From Rhodocyclaceae bacterium (GTDB lineage Bacteria > Pseudomonadota > Gammaproteobacteria > Burkholderiales > Rhodocyclaceae), in the NCBI GenBank assembly GCA_018261935.1, contig JAGTRP010000007.1, positions 1-64,000 on the forward strand: a DNA stretch of 64,000 nt. Direction: 5' to 3'. How positions within the stretch are numbered: position 1 is the first letter of the stretch; each line of letters opens with the position of its first letter. This document shows, in pieces, positions 55,166 through 62,196 of this stretch. The translations under genes and the position numbers were made by a program. A model generated the notes under the pieces. It made no database searches, was not told the origin of the DNA, and was given only the letters and a program-made list of their open reading frames with translations.

Positions 55166-55178
55166 CTTGTCAAAACTG
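55166..55178 (+). promoter_or_regulatory. Weak match to the candidate activator site
   Basis: CTTGTCAAAACTG, about -84 to -72 from the predicted start of the ferritin-like gene, resembles the 15-mers at 53222 and 57479 with one inserted base. Confidence 0.3.
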
Positions 55179-55223
55179 CGCGGCTTCGCCCCCCTCCGGG
55201 AAGGCTGGTTCCGGAGGCCGGCC

Positions 55224-55239
55224 CGGCATGGCCGTTGCT
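55224..55239 (+). promoter_or_regulatory. Sigma-54-type promoter for the ferritin-like gene
   Basis: CGGCATGGCCGTTGCT with GG at 55225-55226 and GC at 55237-55238. Predicted start near 55250, 29 nt before the ATG at 55279. It excludes the longer frame start at 55228. Confidence 0.72.
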
Positions 55240-55278
55240 ATGAAGGAATCCGATCACGATCCCACCTGGAGCCGAACC

Positions 55279-55824
55279 ATGCCTGAACAAGCCACCCTTT
55301 CGGATATCAGCACCCTGCGCCAACGCGCCCGCCAGCACATCGAGGCCGGCGCGGTCACCGACAACTACGGGGCCGACAAGGAGACCGTGCTGCGCCTCCT
55401 GAACGAGGCCCTGGCCACGGAAATCGTCTGCATGCTGCGCTACAAGCGCCATTATTTCTCCGCCAAAGGCCTCACCTCGGTCAGCATTGCCCAGGAATTC
55501 CTGGAACATGCCCAGCAGGAGGAGCTGCACGCCGATCAGTTGGCGGAGCGCATCAGCCAGCTCGGCGGCGATCCGGACTTTTCGCCCCACGGCCTGGCCG
55601 AACGCAGCCACGCCGAATACGTGGCCGGCGACACGATCGTCGAAATGATCAAGGAAGACCTGGTGGCGGAACGCGTCGCCATCGAGAGCTACCGCGAAAT
55701 GGCCCAGTACCTGGGCAACGCCGATTCGACCACCCGGCGCCTGTTCGAGGAGATCCTCGCCGTCGAGGAGGAGCACGCCGACGACCTGCTGAGGCTCATC
55801 CAGCAGATCGGCGCGAGCTGCTGA
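55279..55824 (+). CDS. Ferritin-like (bacterioferritin/Dps-related) protein
   Basis: The 181-residue four-helix-bundle protein carries two E-x-x-H di-iron motifs, QQEELHADQL (near 85-94) and VEEEHADDLL (near 162-171), and additional glutamates in LNEALATEIVCMLRY and KEDLVAERVAIESYREM. This is the bacterioferritin-like pattern for iron oxidation and storage or for protection from peroxide. It could form a cage, but this cannot be seen. It is controlled by the sigma-54-type promoter at 55224 and ATG 55279 follows CTGGAG. Confidence 0.88.
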   Translation: MPEQATLSDISTLRQRARQHIEAGAVTDNYGADKETVLRLLNEALATEIVCMLRYKRHYFSAKGLTSVSIAQEFLEHAQQEELHADQLAERISQLGGDPDFSPHGLAERSHAEYVAGDTIVEMIKEDLVAERVAIESYREMAQYLGNADSTTRRLFEEILAVEEEHADDLLRLIQQIGASC

Positions 55825-55944
55825 ACGCCGGCGGTTTCCGGCGCCCCCCCGGCTCCCGGCGGCCGTCCCCCGGGGCCGCCAGGGAACGCTTATTGCCGAC
55901 TGCCCTCCGCGCGCGGCATCCGACGCGGCCCCCACCCCGCTTTC

Positions 55945-55960
55945 GGGAACCCGTGTTGCT
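55945..55960 (+). promoter_or_regulatory. Sigma-54-type promoter for the phasin-like gene
   Basis: GGGAACCCGTGTTGCT with GG at 55946-55947 and GC at 55958-55959. Predicted start near 55971, 59 nt before the ATG. Confidence 0.68.
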
Positions 55961-56029
55961 ATGCAACAAGACCCCTCGTTCATCTCGAGGGAACGAAGTG
56001 ACTTACCAACCTCACAGGAGTTTTTTGAA

Positions 56030-56932
56030 ATGGCTCAAGGACAACGAACCAGCGAGAACACGCGCCAACAGGAGCAATCCTCCCAAGGCGGCGGCCGTGA
56101 GCAGCAGACTCAGGGCAGCCGGGAACAGCAACATTCCCAACAAGGCCAGGGAAGCTGGGATATCCAGTATTCCCAGGGCGGCGGCCAGGGCCAGCAGCAA
56201 CAGCGCGGCAACGGCGGACGCGGCGGCGTAGCCCTGAACATTTCGGCCATCGCCATGCGGGGCTTTGGACAGCTTTACGACATGCAGGCCGCCGCCGCCC
56301 GCATGATGATGCAGACCCAGGCCCGGGCGGCCACCGCCTTCGGCCTGCCCGATTATTCGGACCTCTTCAAGATCGCCGACGACCGCGCCCGGCGGGTCTT
56401 TTCCGCCAGCACCGAGCAATTTCTGCAAACCGCCGGCCAAGCCAACCAGACCCTGCAGGAAGTGCAGCGGGAAATGGGGCGCTTGATGGAATTCCAGACA
56501 GTCAACGCGGCCGAGAACTTCCAGCAGGGCCTCCAGGAGCTGGAAGCCCAGGCCGAGGAAAACTTGACCCAGTTGCGGAATTTCGCCCGCCAGCAGGCCG
56601 AGCAGGCCATGCAGGCGGCGGAAAGCCTGGGCGAAGGCGCCCGCGAATCCATCCGCGAGAGCGGCACCCAGATCCGCCAGAGTATCGAAAGCCAGCGGGG
56701 CGGCCAGCAGCAGCAAAGCCAGAGCAGTCATCAGCAGGGCCAGCACCAGCAGGGCGGCCAGCAGTCCGCCGGCCACGAGCAGCAGGCAGGCTCTTCCGAG
56801 AAGGGGTCCGAGAGCCGGCAGCAGTCCGCCTCTTCCCAGAGCTCCCACGGTCAACAGGCATCTGCCAGTAGCAAGCGCAGCAGCGGCAGCAGCAGTGGCA
56901 GCAGCAGTAGCAGCAAGAGCAAGAGCCGGTGA
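56030..56932 (+). CDS. Phasin-family protein with disordered tails
   Basis: The 300-residue protein has a Gln/Gly/Ser-rich N-terminus (about 1-70), a central helical phasin domain (about 70-220; FKIADDRARRVFSASTEQFL, LMEFQTVNAAENFQQGL, RNFARQQAEQAMQAAESLGE) and a C-terminus made of Gln/Ser/His/Gly and finally Ser/Lys repeats. Phasins coat polyhydroxyalkanoate granules or act as stress chaperones. No PHA enzymes are nearby. The low-complexity tails resemble those of the BON protein at 26364. ATG 56030 follows CAGGAG; a terminator follows. Confidence 0.82.
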   Translation: MAQGQRTSENTRQQEQSSQGGGREQQTQGSREQQHSQQGQGSWDIQYSQGGGQGQQQQRGNGGRGGVALNISAIAMRGFGQLYDMQAAAARMMMQTQARAATAFGLPDYSDLFKIADDRARRVFSASTEQFLQTAGQANQTLQEVQREMGRLMEFQTVNAAENFQQGLQELEAQAEENLTQLRNFARQQAEQAMQAAESLGEGARESIRESGTQIRQSIESQRGGQQQQSQSSHQQGQHQQGGQQSAGHEQQAGSSEKGSESRQQSASSQSSHGQQASASSKRSSGSSSGSSSSSKSKSR

Positions 56933-56997
56933 GCGGCAGAGAAGGCCGGCTCCATCCCCCGTTCGCGGGGGGTGGCCTCCCTCCTCCCTCACCCCAG

Positions 56998-57028
56998 ACG
57001 GCAGTTCGATGAACTGCCGTTATTCTTT
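56998..57028. terminator. Convergent terminator
   Basis: ACGGCAGTTC (56998-57007) and GAACTGCCGT (57011-57020) pair around GAT, followed by TATTCTTTT. It stops the phasin transcript and sits at the end of the opposite gene as well. Confidence 0.88.
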
Positions 57029-57328
57029 TCGGCAGCGCCGGGCGCGATAGAGATCGAGGGAAATGACGGCATGGCCGTCGGCCGCCACGCCCCGGGTCGT
57101 CCAGTCGCACATGGCGAGGGGCCACCAGAAGGCGGCTGCCGAGCCCACCGAAAGGTCCCAGAAGACCTGGACGAAGCGGGAGGCTTCGGTGAAGTTGCTG
57201 GAGAACATTTCCGTCCCCTGGCGCAACACCACGGCGATATCCTCGCTGCGGACGCCGGCATCCTGCAGGCGATCCACCAGGGGCTCGAGCTGTTCCGGAT
57301 GACGAACCAGGCAGTACACGGAATACAT
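57020..57328 (-). CDS. Small protein of unknown function
   Basis: A 102-residue protein opening MYSVYCLVRHPEQLEPLVDR, with a predicted ferredoxin-like alternation of strands and helices (VRSEDIAVVLRQGT). A hydrophobic stretch FVQVFWDLSVGSAAAFWWPL lies near residues 52-71. The pattern recalls short proteins that share the N-terminal part of DUF1269/general stress proteins, but I cannot assign it. A perfect TGGCACG sigma-54-type promoter lies 42 nt upstream, so it is part of the same regulon. Confidence 0.65.
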   Translation of the reverse strand: MYSVYCLVRHPEQLEPLVDRLQDAGVRSEDIAVVLRQGTEMFSSNFTEASRFVQVFWDLSVGSAAAFWWPLAMCDWTTRGVAADGHAVISLDLYRARRCRKE

Positions 57329-57380
57329 GGATGAAGGCTAGTGCACGATTGTTTGTTTTTCCAGGCTTGCCTTGGATTCC

Positions 57381-57396
57381 AGCAGTTTGCGTGCCA
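57381..57396 (-). promoter_or_regulatory. Sigma-54-type promoter for the 102-residue protein
   Basis: The complement reads TGGCACGCAAACTGCT, with the full TGGCACG at -24, GG at 57395-57394 and GC at 57383-57382. Predicted start near 57370. Confidence 0.75.
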
Positions 57397-57478
57397 CTGG
57401 CCGAAAGCCGGTTTTGAGCGAAAAAAACCTACCAAAGCCCTTTTTCCCGCCCCCGGGCAGGCATTCATGGAAACGGCC

Positions 57479-57493
57479 GGCAAGTTTTACAAG
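57479..57493 (-). promoter_or_regulatory. Candidate activator site, second copy
   Basis: The complement reads CTTGTAAAACTTGCC, differing at one base from 53222-53236 and in the same orientation, about 109-123 bp upstream of the predicted start at 57370. Confidence 0.45.
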
Positions 57494-57516
57494 GTTGGCC
57501 GGACGCAGCCCCGGAT

Positions 57517-57762
57517 TCAGCCGCGCTTCTTGGCGGTGGGCTGTTCGGCGCGGGAATCGGAGGGCCCCGGGCGCTTCTTCGCTTCCCAGTGGTCGCCGAC
57601 CTTCTCGAAGCTGTGCTTCAAGGCGGCGTAGGCGGTGCGGGAAGCCTTTTCGCCCCGGCCGTATTCCTTTTCGGCGTTCTCCAGGGTCTCGAGGTAGGTG
57701 CGCTGGGCCTTGGCCGGGGAGCGCTCGAGGGTAGAGGGCAATCTGCCTTGCTGTCTGGGCAT
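57517..57762 (-). CDS. chaB: ChaB-family protein
   Basis: The 81-residue protein has the ChaB pattern LERSPAKAQRTYLETLENAEKE followed by SRTAYAALKHSFEKVGDHWEAKK. ChaB was named as a regulator of the ChaA cation antiporter; its real function is not settled. Here it stands alone with AAAGGAG before the ATG at 57762. It is probably transcribed from the sigma-54-type promoter at 57956, through the remnant of a truncated dehydrogenase. Confidence 0.85.
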   Translation of the reverse strand: MPRQQGRLPSTLERSPAKAQRTYLETLENAEKEYGRGEKASRTAYAALKHSFEKVGDHWEAKKRPGPSDSRAEQPTAKKRG

Positions 57763-57785
57763 GGGGTTCTCCTTTCCTTCCAGTC

Positions 57786-57944
57786 CTAAGTGCCGCCGCC
57801 GGCATCGACCATGCGTGCCTCCGCTTCGTCCGCGTAGTAATGCACGAGGACGTCCGCCCCTTCCCGGGCGAAAGCGATGGCGATCTGCTGGCCGATGCCG
57901 CTGTCCGAGCCGGTGACCTGTGCAGTCTTTCCTGCAAGTTTCAT
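57786..57944 (-). pseudogene. N-terminal remnant of a short-chain dehydrogenase
   Basis: The 52-codon frame MKLAGKTAQVTGSDSGIG continues QQIAIAFAREGADVLVHYYA and stops after DEAEARMVDAGGGT. It is the first fifth of an SDR of about 250 residues, similar to glucose-1-dehydrogenase-type SDRs; the NNAG, Ser-Tyr-Lys and C-terminal parts are absent. The cofactor-binding start is intact, so the gene was cut by a deletion just ahead of chaB. Confidence 0.75.
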
Positions 57945-57955
57945 GGGGTGGACAC

Positions 57956-57971
57956 TGCAAAGGGCGTTCCC
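57956..57971 (-). promoter_or_regulatory. Sigma-54-type promoter in front of the SDR remnant and chaB
   Basis: The complement reads GGGAACGCCCTTTGCA, GG at 57970-57969 and GC at 57958-57957. Predicted start near 57945, one base before the remnant's ATG. Confidence 0.6.
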
Positions 57972-57990
57972 ACCGGGGAAGCCCGCGCCC

Positions 57991-58110
57991 ATGGCCGTCA
58001 CCCAGCTGTATTCGGCCAGCTGGTGCGGCTACTGCCGGAAAGCCAAGGCATACCTGGGCGAAAGAGGAATCCCGTACCAGGAAATCGACATCGACACCCC
58101 GGAGGGTTGA
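57991..58110 (+). pseudogene. N-terminal remnant of a glutaredoxin
   Basis: A 39-residue frame MAVTQLYSASWCGYCRKAKA with continuation GERGIPYQEIDIDTPEG and stop. It includes the CGYC redox motif but lacks the second half of a glutaredoxin (cis-Pro, GG). The reading continues for a short distance in another frame (VEGRYADSV), suggesting a frameshift followed by a deletion. It could still be a minimal redox peptide, but decay is more likely. Confidence 0.65.
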
Positions 58111-58180
58111 AGGCCGCTACGCAGACAGCGTTATGCCGATGCGATATCCTGCGACCTGACGCGAGAACATGGGAGTGACC

Positions 58181-58873
58181 ATGAAAAAAATCGGCATCAT
58201 CGGCGGGCTGGGGCCCGAATCAACCGCGGACTACTACAAGCGCATCGTGGACTTTTTCCATGAACGCAACCAGAGCCTGGCCGCACCGGAAATCATCATC
58301 TACAGCATGAACATGGCCGAGGCGTTCGCCCTCGTTGTCGGGCAGCACTGGGAGGCCCTGGCCCAGGATCTGGCCGCCAAGGCGGCAGCTCTTCGGCATG
58401 CCGGCGCCGACTTCGCGGTCATTTCCGCCAATACGGCCCACATCGTCTTCGACCGGGTGCAGGCCCAATCGCCCCTGCCGCTCATCAGCATCGTCGAAGC
58501 CACCCTGGACTCGGCCAGGTCGGCCGGGCTGAGGAAGCTGGGACTCCTCGGCACGCAAACCACCATGGGCGCCAACTTCTTCGGCGAGCGCTTCGCCCGG
58601 GAGGGCATCGCCGTCGTCGTCCCCAACCTTGATGAGCAGCAATACATCCAGGACAAGCTGATGACCGAGATCGAGCTCGGCATCTTCAACGAAGGGACCC
58701 GGCAAGGGCTCTTGTCCATCATCGCGAACATGAAGAAACGGGACGACATCGATGGGGTGATCCTCGGGTGCACCGAGCTGCCGCTGATCCTCGCCGATGG
58801 CACCGCCGAGGTTCCGTTCCTCAACACCACGGCGATCCATGTTGCCGCCATCTGCCGGCGCTGCATGGAGTAA
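58181..58873 (+). CDS. Aspartate/glutamate racemase-family protein
   Basis: The 230-residue protein has the family opening KKIGIIGGLGPESTADYYKR, the first active-site region VISANTAHIVFD and the second VILGCTELPLIL near 195. In cofactor-independent racemases both regions carry a catalytic cysteine; here the first is Ala (SANTAH) and only the second is kept. It may be a one-sided racemase, an isomerase or a decarboxylase-type relative. ATG 58181 is preferred, with GGGAG upstream; an ATG four codons earlier lacks a site. Confidence 0.85.
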   Translation: MKKIGIIGGLGPESTADYYKRIVDFFHERNQSLAAPEIIIYSMNMAEAFALVVGQHWEALAQDLAAKAAALRHAGADFAVISANTAHIVFDRVQAQSPLPLISIVEATLDSARSAGLRKLGLLGTQTTMGANFFGERFAREGIAVVVPNLDEQQYIQDKLMTEIELGIFNEGTRQGLLSIIANMKKRDDIDGVILGCTELPLILADGTAEVPFLNTTAIHVAAICRRCME

Positions 58874-58947
58874 CCGGATTGTCGTCGAGCGGCCGGGCAG
58901 GACCGAGAGCAATGCTTTCTGTAACCAACCATCACTTGGGGCATGCC

Positions 58948-59001
58948 ATGCACTACCTGATGTTCTATGACTTCGCACCGGACTATCTCGAACGCAGGGG
59001 C
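58948..59001 (+). pseudogene. N-terminal remnant of a YciI-like protein
   Basis: MHYLMFYDFAPDYLERRG is the start of YciI-related proteins, but the frame then loses similarity and stops. Only 18 codons are recognisable. It is the third N-terminal fragment in 1.2 kb. Confidence 0.5.
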
Positions 59002-59082
59002 CATGGCGGACCTTCCTGCCGCCCCGCCAGTCCATGCCAATGATATATTCGGCAATCTGTCAAAAGCATAACCGGGAGCTCC

Positions 59083-60096
59083 ATGGACCATCTCGACGAC
59101 GAACAACTGCGGCAGGGCCGCCAGTTCCTGTGGGCGGCCCTCGCCGGCGCCCTGCTCTCGCTGCCCCTCATGCTCACCGGCAAGGGCGCGGCCTTCGGCC
59201 TGCTGTGCTGGGTGGTCGCCTTCGTGGGGGGAGGCGCGGGGATCTCCCGGGTGGCGGAGGCCCTGGGCACGGGGCGGCTGGTGAAGATCCTGGGCATGGT
59301 CCTCGCCATGATGCCGACCCTGAACATCGTACCCATCGGCTATTTCCTGTATCGCGCCACCAAGGGTGGCCAGGATGAAGAAGTCGTCCAGGAGGTCCTC
59401 CCGAGTCGCCCCGCCGTCCGGCCGCCCAGGCCCCAACCGGCCCCGGCGGCGCAGCCCATCCGCTGTCCAGCGGCCGCCCCTTCCTCCACCAATCCGATGC
59501 GGGAGCGGATCGGCCGGGCCATCGCCCACGTCAAGGCCGCCGGCCTCCCCAATCTGCCCAACGGCCAGAGGCTGCAGGCCAAGGTCAAGACGCCGGAGGG
59601 CATCCAGCTGTCGGAGGATGACGAACCGGTGGTCCTCGCCATGAAGGGGGTTTTCGGCGTGGTCTATGTCATCGACGAGGGCCAGGGGTTGAGTTACGTG
59701 AACCTGGGCCAGGTCCGTGCCGCCGGCATCTCCCTGGAGGAACTGCACCGGATCGGCGTGGACAACCTCCGCGCCCTGGTGGACCAGAGCCAGCGGGGCC
59801 TCCGGGTCCATGCCCTCGGCAATTCCCACGGTTTGGTGCTGGATGGCCATTTCGAGGCCAGCCTCGTCCTGGTGGACGAACTCTGGGACGGCCCCTTGAA
59901 GGCCTACCTGCCGAACGGGCCGGTGGTCGCGATGCCGTCCCGGGATGTCTGCGCCTTCTGCGATGCGGCGTCGGCCGACGGCATCGCCGAACTGAAAGGG
60001 GTCTCGGCCCGGGTCGGCGAGGGCGGAAAGCACCTGATCAGTCCCCAGCTGTTCGCCCGCAAGGGAGAAAACTGGGTAGCGTTCCAGGGAGCATGA
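59083..60096 (+). CDS. DUF1444-like protein with N-terminal membrane anchor
   Basis: The 337-residue protein has two or three N-terminal hydrophobic segments (about 15-55 and 68-88), a Pro/Ala linker and a soluble C-terminal domain (about 135-335). The latter shows LSYVNLGQVRAAGISLEELH, DNLRALV, DGHFEASLVLVDELWDG and VVAMPSRDVCAFCDA, the pattern of DUF1444 (YtpQ). The function is unknown. A -10-like TATATT lies at about 59043-59048. It overlaps the next gene (ATGA). Confidence 0.75.
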   Translation: MDHLDDEQLRQGRQFLWAALAGALLSLPLMLTGKGAAFGLLCWVVAFVGGGAGISRVAEALGTGRLVKILGMVLAMMPTLNIVPIGYFLYRATKGGQDEEVVQEVLPSRPAVRPPRPQPAPAAQPIRCPAAAPSSTNPMRERIGRAIAHVKAAGLPNLPNGQRLQAKVKTPEGIQLSEDDEPVVLAMKGVFGVVYVIDEGQGLSYVNLGQVRAAGISLEELHRIGVDNLRALVDQSQRGLRVHALGNSHGLVLDGHFEASLVLVDELWDGPLKAYLPNGPVVAMPSRDVCAFCDAASADGIAELKGVSARVGEGGKHLISPQLFARKGENWVAFQGA

Positions 60097-61220
60097 TGCG
60101 CCACCTGGCCGGCCAGCGTCGTCACCGACCGGCGCGCCATCGTCATGCACAGGCTCGACGCCCGCCCCCGGCATGGCTTCCCCTCCTGCTGGCCGGCGCC
60201 ATCAGCCTGGCCACCGGCGGCGCCCTGGCAGCCGGTTACCCGAACACCTCGAACTTCGGGCGGCCCCCGGACAAGGCCGCCCCCTGGTACCGCCAGTGCA
60301 TGAAGGCCAGGGACGCCCAGTCGCCCAGGCGGGACATCCGGCCCCCCAAGGCCGCAGATTGCGAGGATTTGAACGAGACCCTCGACCTCTATTACGACAC
60401 CCTGGGCGACAGCCGGTCCGGCGCCGGGAAGGCGAACTGGCCGGAAGTGGTCGCCTGCGCCCACGCCCAGCGGAACGAGACCGCGCTCATGATGCTTTAC
60501 GCCAACGGGTTCGGCGTGGCCCGGAACATTCCCCTGGCCATCCGCTACGCCTGCAGCATCGGCGGCGCCGAGGCCGAGGTCACGGGGCGGGTGGAGCATC
60601 TGGCGGCCTTGTCCCCGAAGGAGGCTTTCGATGTCTGCGACGACGTCACCAGCGGGCTGATGCAGGGATTCTGCGCCGCGGTCGCCGAGCGCCAGAGCGA
60701 CCGCGACCGGACCCGGCGGCTGGCCCGCCTGCTGCGGAACATGCCGGCGGCGCAGCAGCCGGCCTTCGATCGCCTGGAGAAAGCGGCAGAAGCCTTCGCC
60801 CAGGCGCGGGGCGAGCTGGAAACCGACGCCATGGGCACGGCCAGGGCGGCCATGGCGATCGCGGCCAGCGGCACGGAGTCCGATCTCTTCGTCCAGGATC
60901 TCGAACGATTCGAGAAGGGCGACCTTCCAAGGTTCACCAAGGCCCAGTTCGATCAGCTCGACCGGGCCCTCAACCAAGTGTTCCGGAAAATCATGCAGGC
61001 CAAGACCGCGGCAGGCGGCGACACCCTGGGCTTCTCGACCATCGGCAAGGCCGACGTGCGCTCGGCCCAGAAGCTCTGGCTCAAGTACCGGGACGCCTGG
61101 GTGGCCTTCGGCCGCCTGCGCTATCCCGCCGTCGAGCCCCATGGCTGGATGGCCCTGCTGACGGAGCGGCGGGTAGCGCAGCTGACGGAGATGCTGGAAG
61201 ACTACGGGGAAGCGGAGTAG
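60093..61220 (+). CDS. Exported protein with LprI-like C-terminal domain
   Basis: The 375-residue protein has a signal peptide after a basic stretch (AWLPLLLAGAISLATGGALA, about 27-46). The N-terminal half has six Cys in a Sel1-like helical context (MMLYANGFGVARNIPLAIRY). The C-terminal third resembles the DUF1311/LprI lysozyme-inhibitor domain (FDQLDRALNQVFRKIM, SAQKLWLKYRDAWVAF). It may be a periplasmic lysozyme inhibitor-type protein. Coupled to the DUF1444 gene by a 4-bp overlap and followed after three bases by the macrodomain gene. Confidence 0.7.
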   Translation: MMRHLAGQRRHRPARHRHAQARRPPPAWLPLLLAGAISLATGGALAAGYPNTSNFGRPPDKAAPWYRQCMKARDAQSPRRDIRPPKAADCEDLNETLDLYYDTLGDSRSGAGKANWPEVVACAHAQRNETALMMLYANGFGVARNIPLAIRYACSIGGAEAEVTGRVEHLAALSPKEAFDVCDDVTSGLMQGFCAAVAERQSDRDRTRRLARLLRNMPAAQQPAFDRLEKAAEAFAQARGELETDAMGTARAAMAIAASGTESDLFVQDLERFEKGDLPRFTKAQFDQLDRALNQVFRKIMQAKTAAGGDTLGFSTIGKADVRSAQKLWLKYRDAWVAFGRLRYPAVEPHGWMALLTERRVAQLTEMLEDYGEAE

Positions 61221-61223
61221 CCC

Positions 61224-61748
61224 ATGGCCGCCATCCTTCGTCCCCTGCAAGCCGACATCACGACGCTGCCCGTCGATGCCATCGTAAACGCCGCCAACAG
61301 CTCCCTCCTGGGCGGCGGCGGGGTGGATGGCGCCATCCACCGGGCGGCGGGGCCGGAGCTCCTGGCGGAGTGCCGCCGGCTGGGCGGCTGCAAGACGGGG
61401 GAAGCCAAGCTCACCCAGGGCTATCGCCTGCCCGCCCGCTTCGTCATCCACACGGTGGGCCCGGTCTGGCATGGCGGCACCCGGGGGGAAGCGGAGCTCC
61501 TGGCCTCCTGCTACCGGCATTCGCTGGAACTGGCCGACCGCTACGGTCTGCGCAGCATCGCTTTTCCCGGCATCAGCACCGGAGTTTACGGCTATCCCGC
61601 CGAACAGGCGGCCCGGGTGGCCGTAGCGACGGTTTCGTCCTGCCTGGCCGGCGGCAGCGGCCTGTCGGAAGTCATCTTCTGCTGCTTCTCGGCGGCCGAC
61701 CTCGCCATCTACCAGCGGCTTCTCGGCCCCCGGCCGGCCCCTCAATAG
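61224..61748 (+). CDS. Macrodomain protein (O-acetyl-ADP-ribose deacetylase type)
   Basis: The 174-residue protein has the macrodomain signature: [61 protein letters not shown] and [15 protein letters not shown]. YmdB-type macrodomains hydrolyse O-acetyl-ADP-ribose and remove ADP-ribose from Asp/Glu residues. The catalytic Asn and Asp (NAANSSL, GVDGAI) are present. No ADP-ribosyltransferase is in the window. It ends the three-gene rightward operon. Confidence 0.93.
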   Translation: MAAILRPLQADITTLPVDAIVNAANSSLLGGGGVDGAIHRAAGPELLAECRRLGGCKTGEAKLTQGYRLPARFVIHTVGPVWHGGTRGEAELLASCYRHSLELADRYGLRSIAFPGISTGVYGYPAEQAARVAVATVSSCLAGGSGLSEVIFCCFSAADLAIYQRLLGPRPAPQ

Positions 61749-61753
61749 GTCCG

Positions 61754-62035
61754 CTAGGCCTCGGCCTCATCGGCGGCCGCGGCCATGGCCCGGGCATTTT
61801 CCACATGCTGGTAGACCAGCGCCACGTTCAGCACCCCCGGCAACTGCCGGATGCGGGCAATGGAGGCCGTCAATTCGTCGCCGCTACCGCCCTCCCACAG
61901 CACCACCAGCTTGCCCGTCGGGCTGCCGGCGCGGACTTCGGTCCGGGGCCAGTCCGACAACGCCTTGGCCACCTTTGGGCGCTGCTCCGGCAAGGTCTGC
62001 ACCAATAGCCCGGCGATATGCACTTCCGGCTCCAT
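61754..62035 (-). CDS. napD: NapD-like chaperone
   Basis: The 93-residue protein matches NapD: EVHIAGLLVQTLPEQRPKVA at the start and LPGVLNVALVYQHVEN at the end, with a ferredoxin-like fold. NapD binds the twin-arginine signal of the periplasmic nitrate reductase NapA. No other nap gene is present here. The ATG at 62035 follows AAAGGAGGT, the best ribosome site in the region. It may serve a nap operon elsewhere or a different twin-arginine substrate. Confidence 0.83.
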   Translation of the reverse strand: MEPEVHIAGLLVQTLPEQRPKVAKALSDWPRTEVRAGSPTGKLVVLWEGGSGDELTASIARIRQLPGVLNVALVYQHVENARAMAAAADEAEA

Positions 62036-62196
62036 GGGACCTCCTTTCGAGTCAGCCGGACAGGCCCGGCAGGACAGCGGAAACTGCACCTTACGACTCG
62101 GTAGGGTCAACTTGGTTCCCAGCCCTGTCATGACCCCAGAGCCGACCGGGGCCCGGCGGCGGCCGGAAAAGTCGCTTCCTGACAGGGGCATGCCGA
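62036..62196. other. Intergenic between napD-like and YbhP-like genes
   Basis: This 161-bp stretch holds no recognised terminator or promoter. It must contain the leader of the leftward napD-like gene. Confidence 0.4.
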
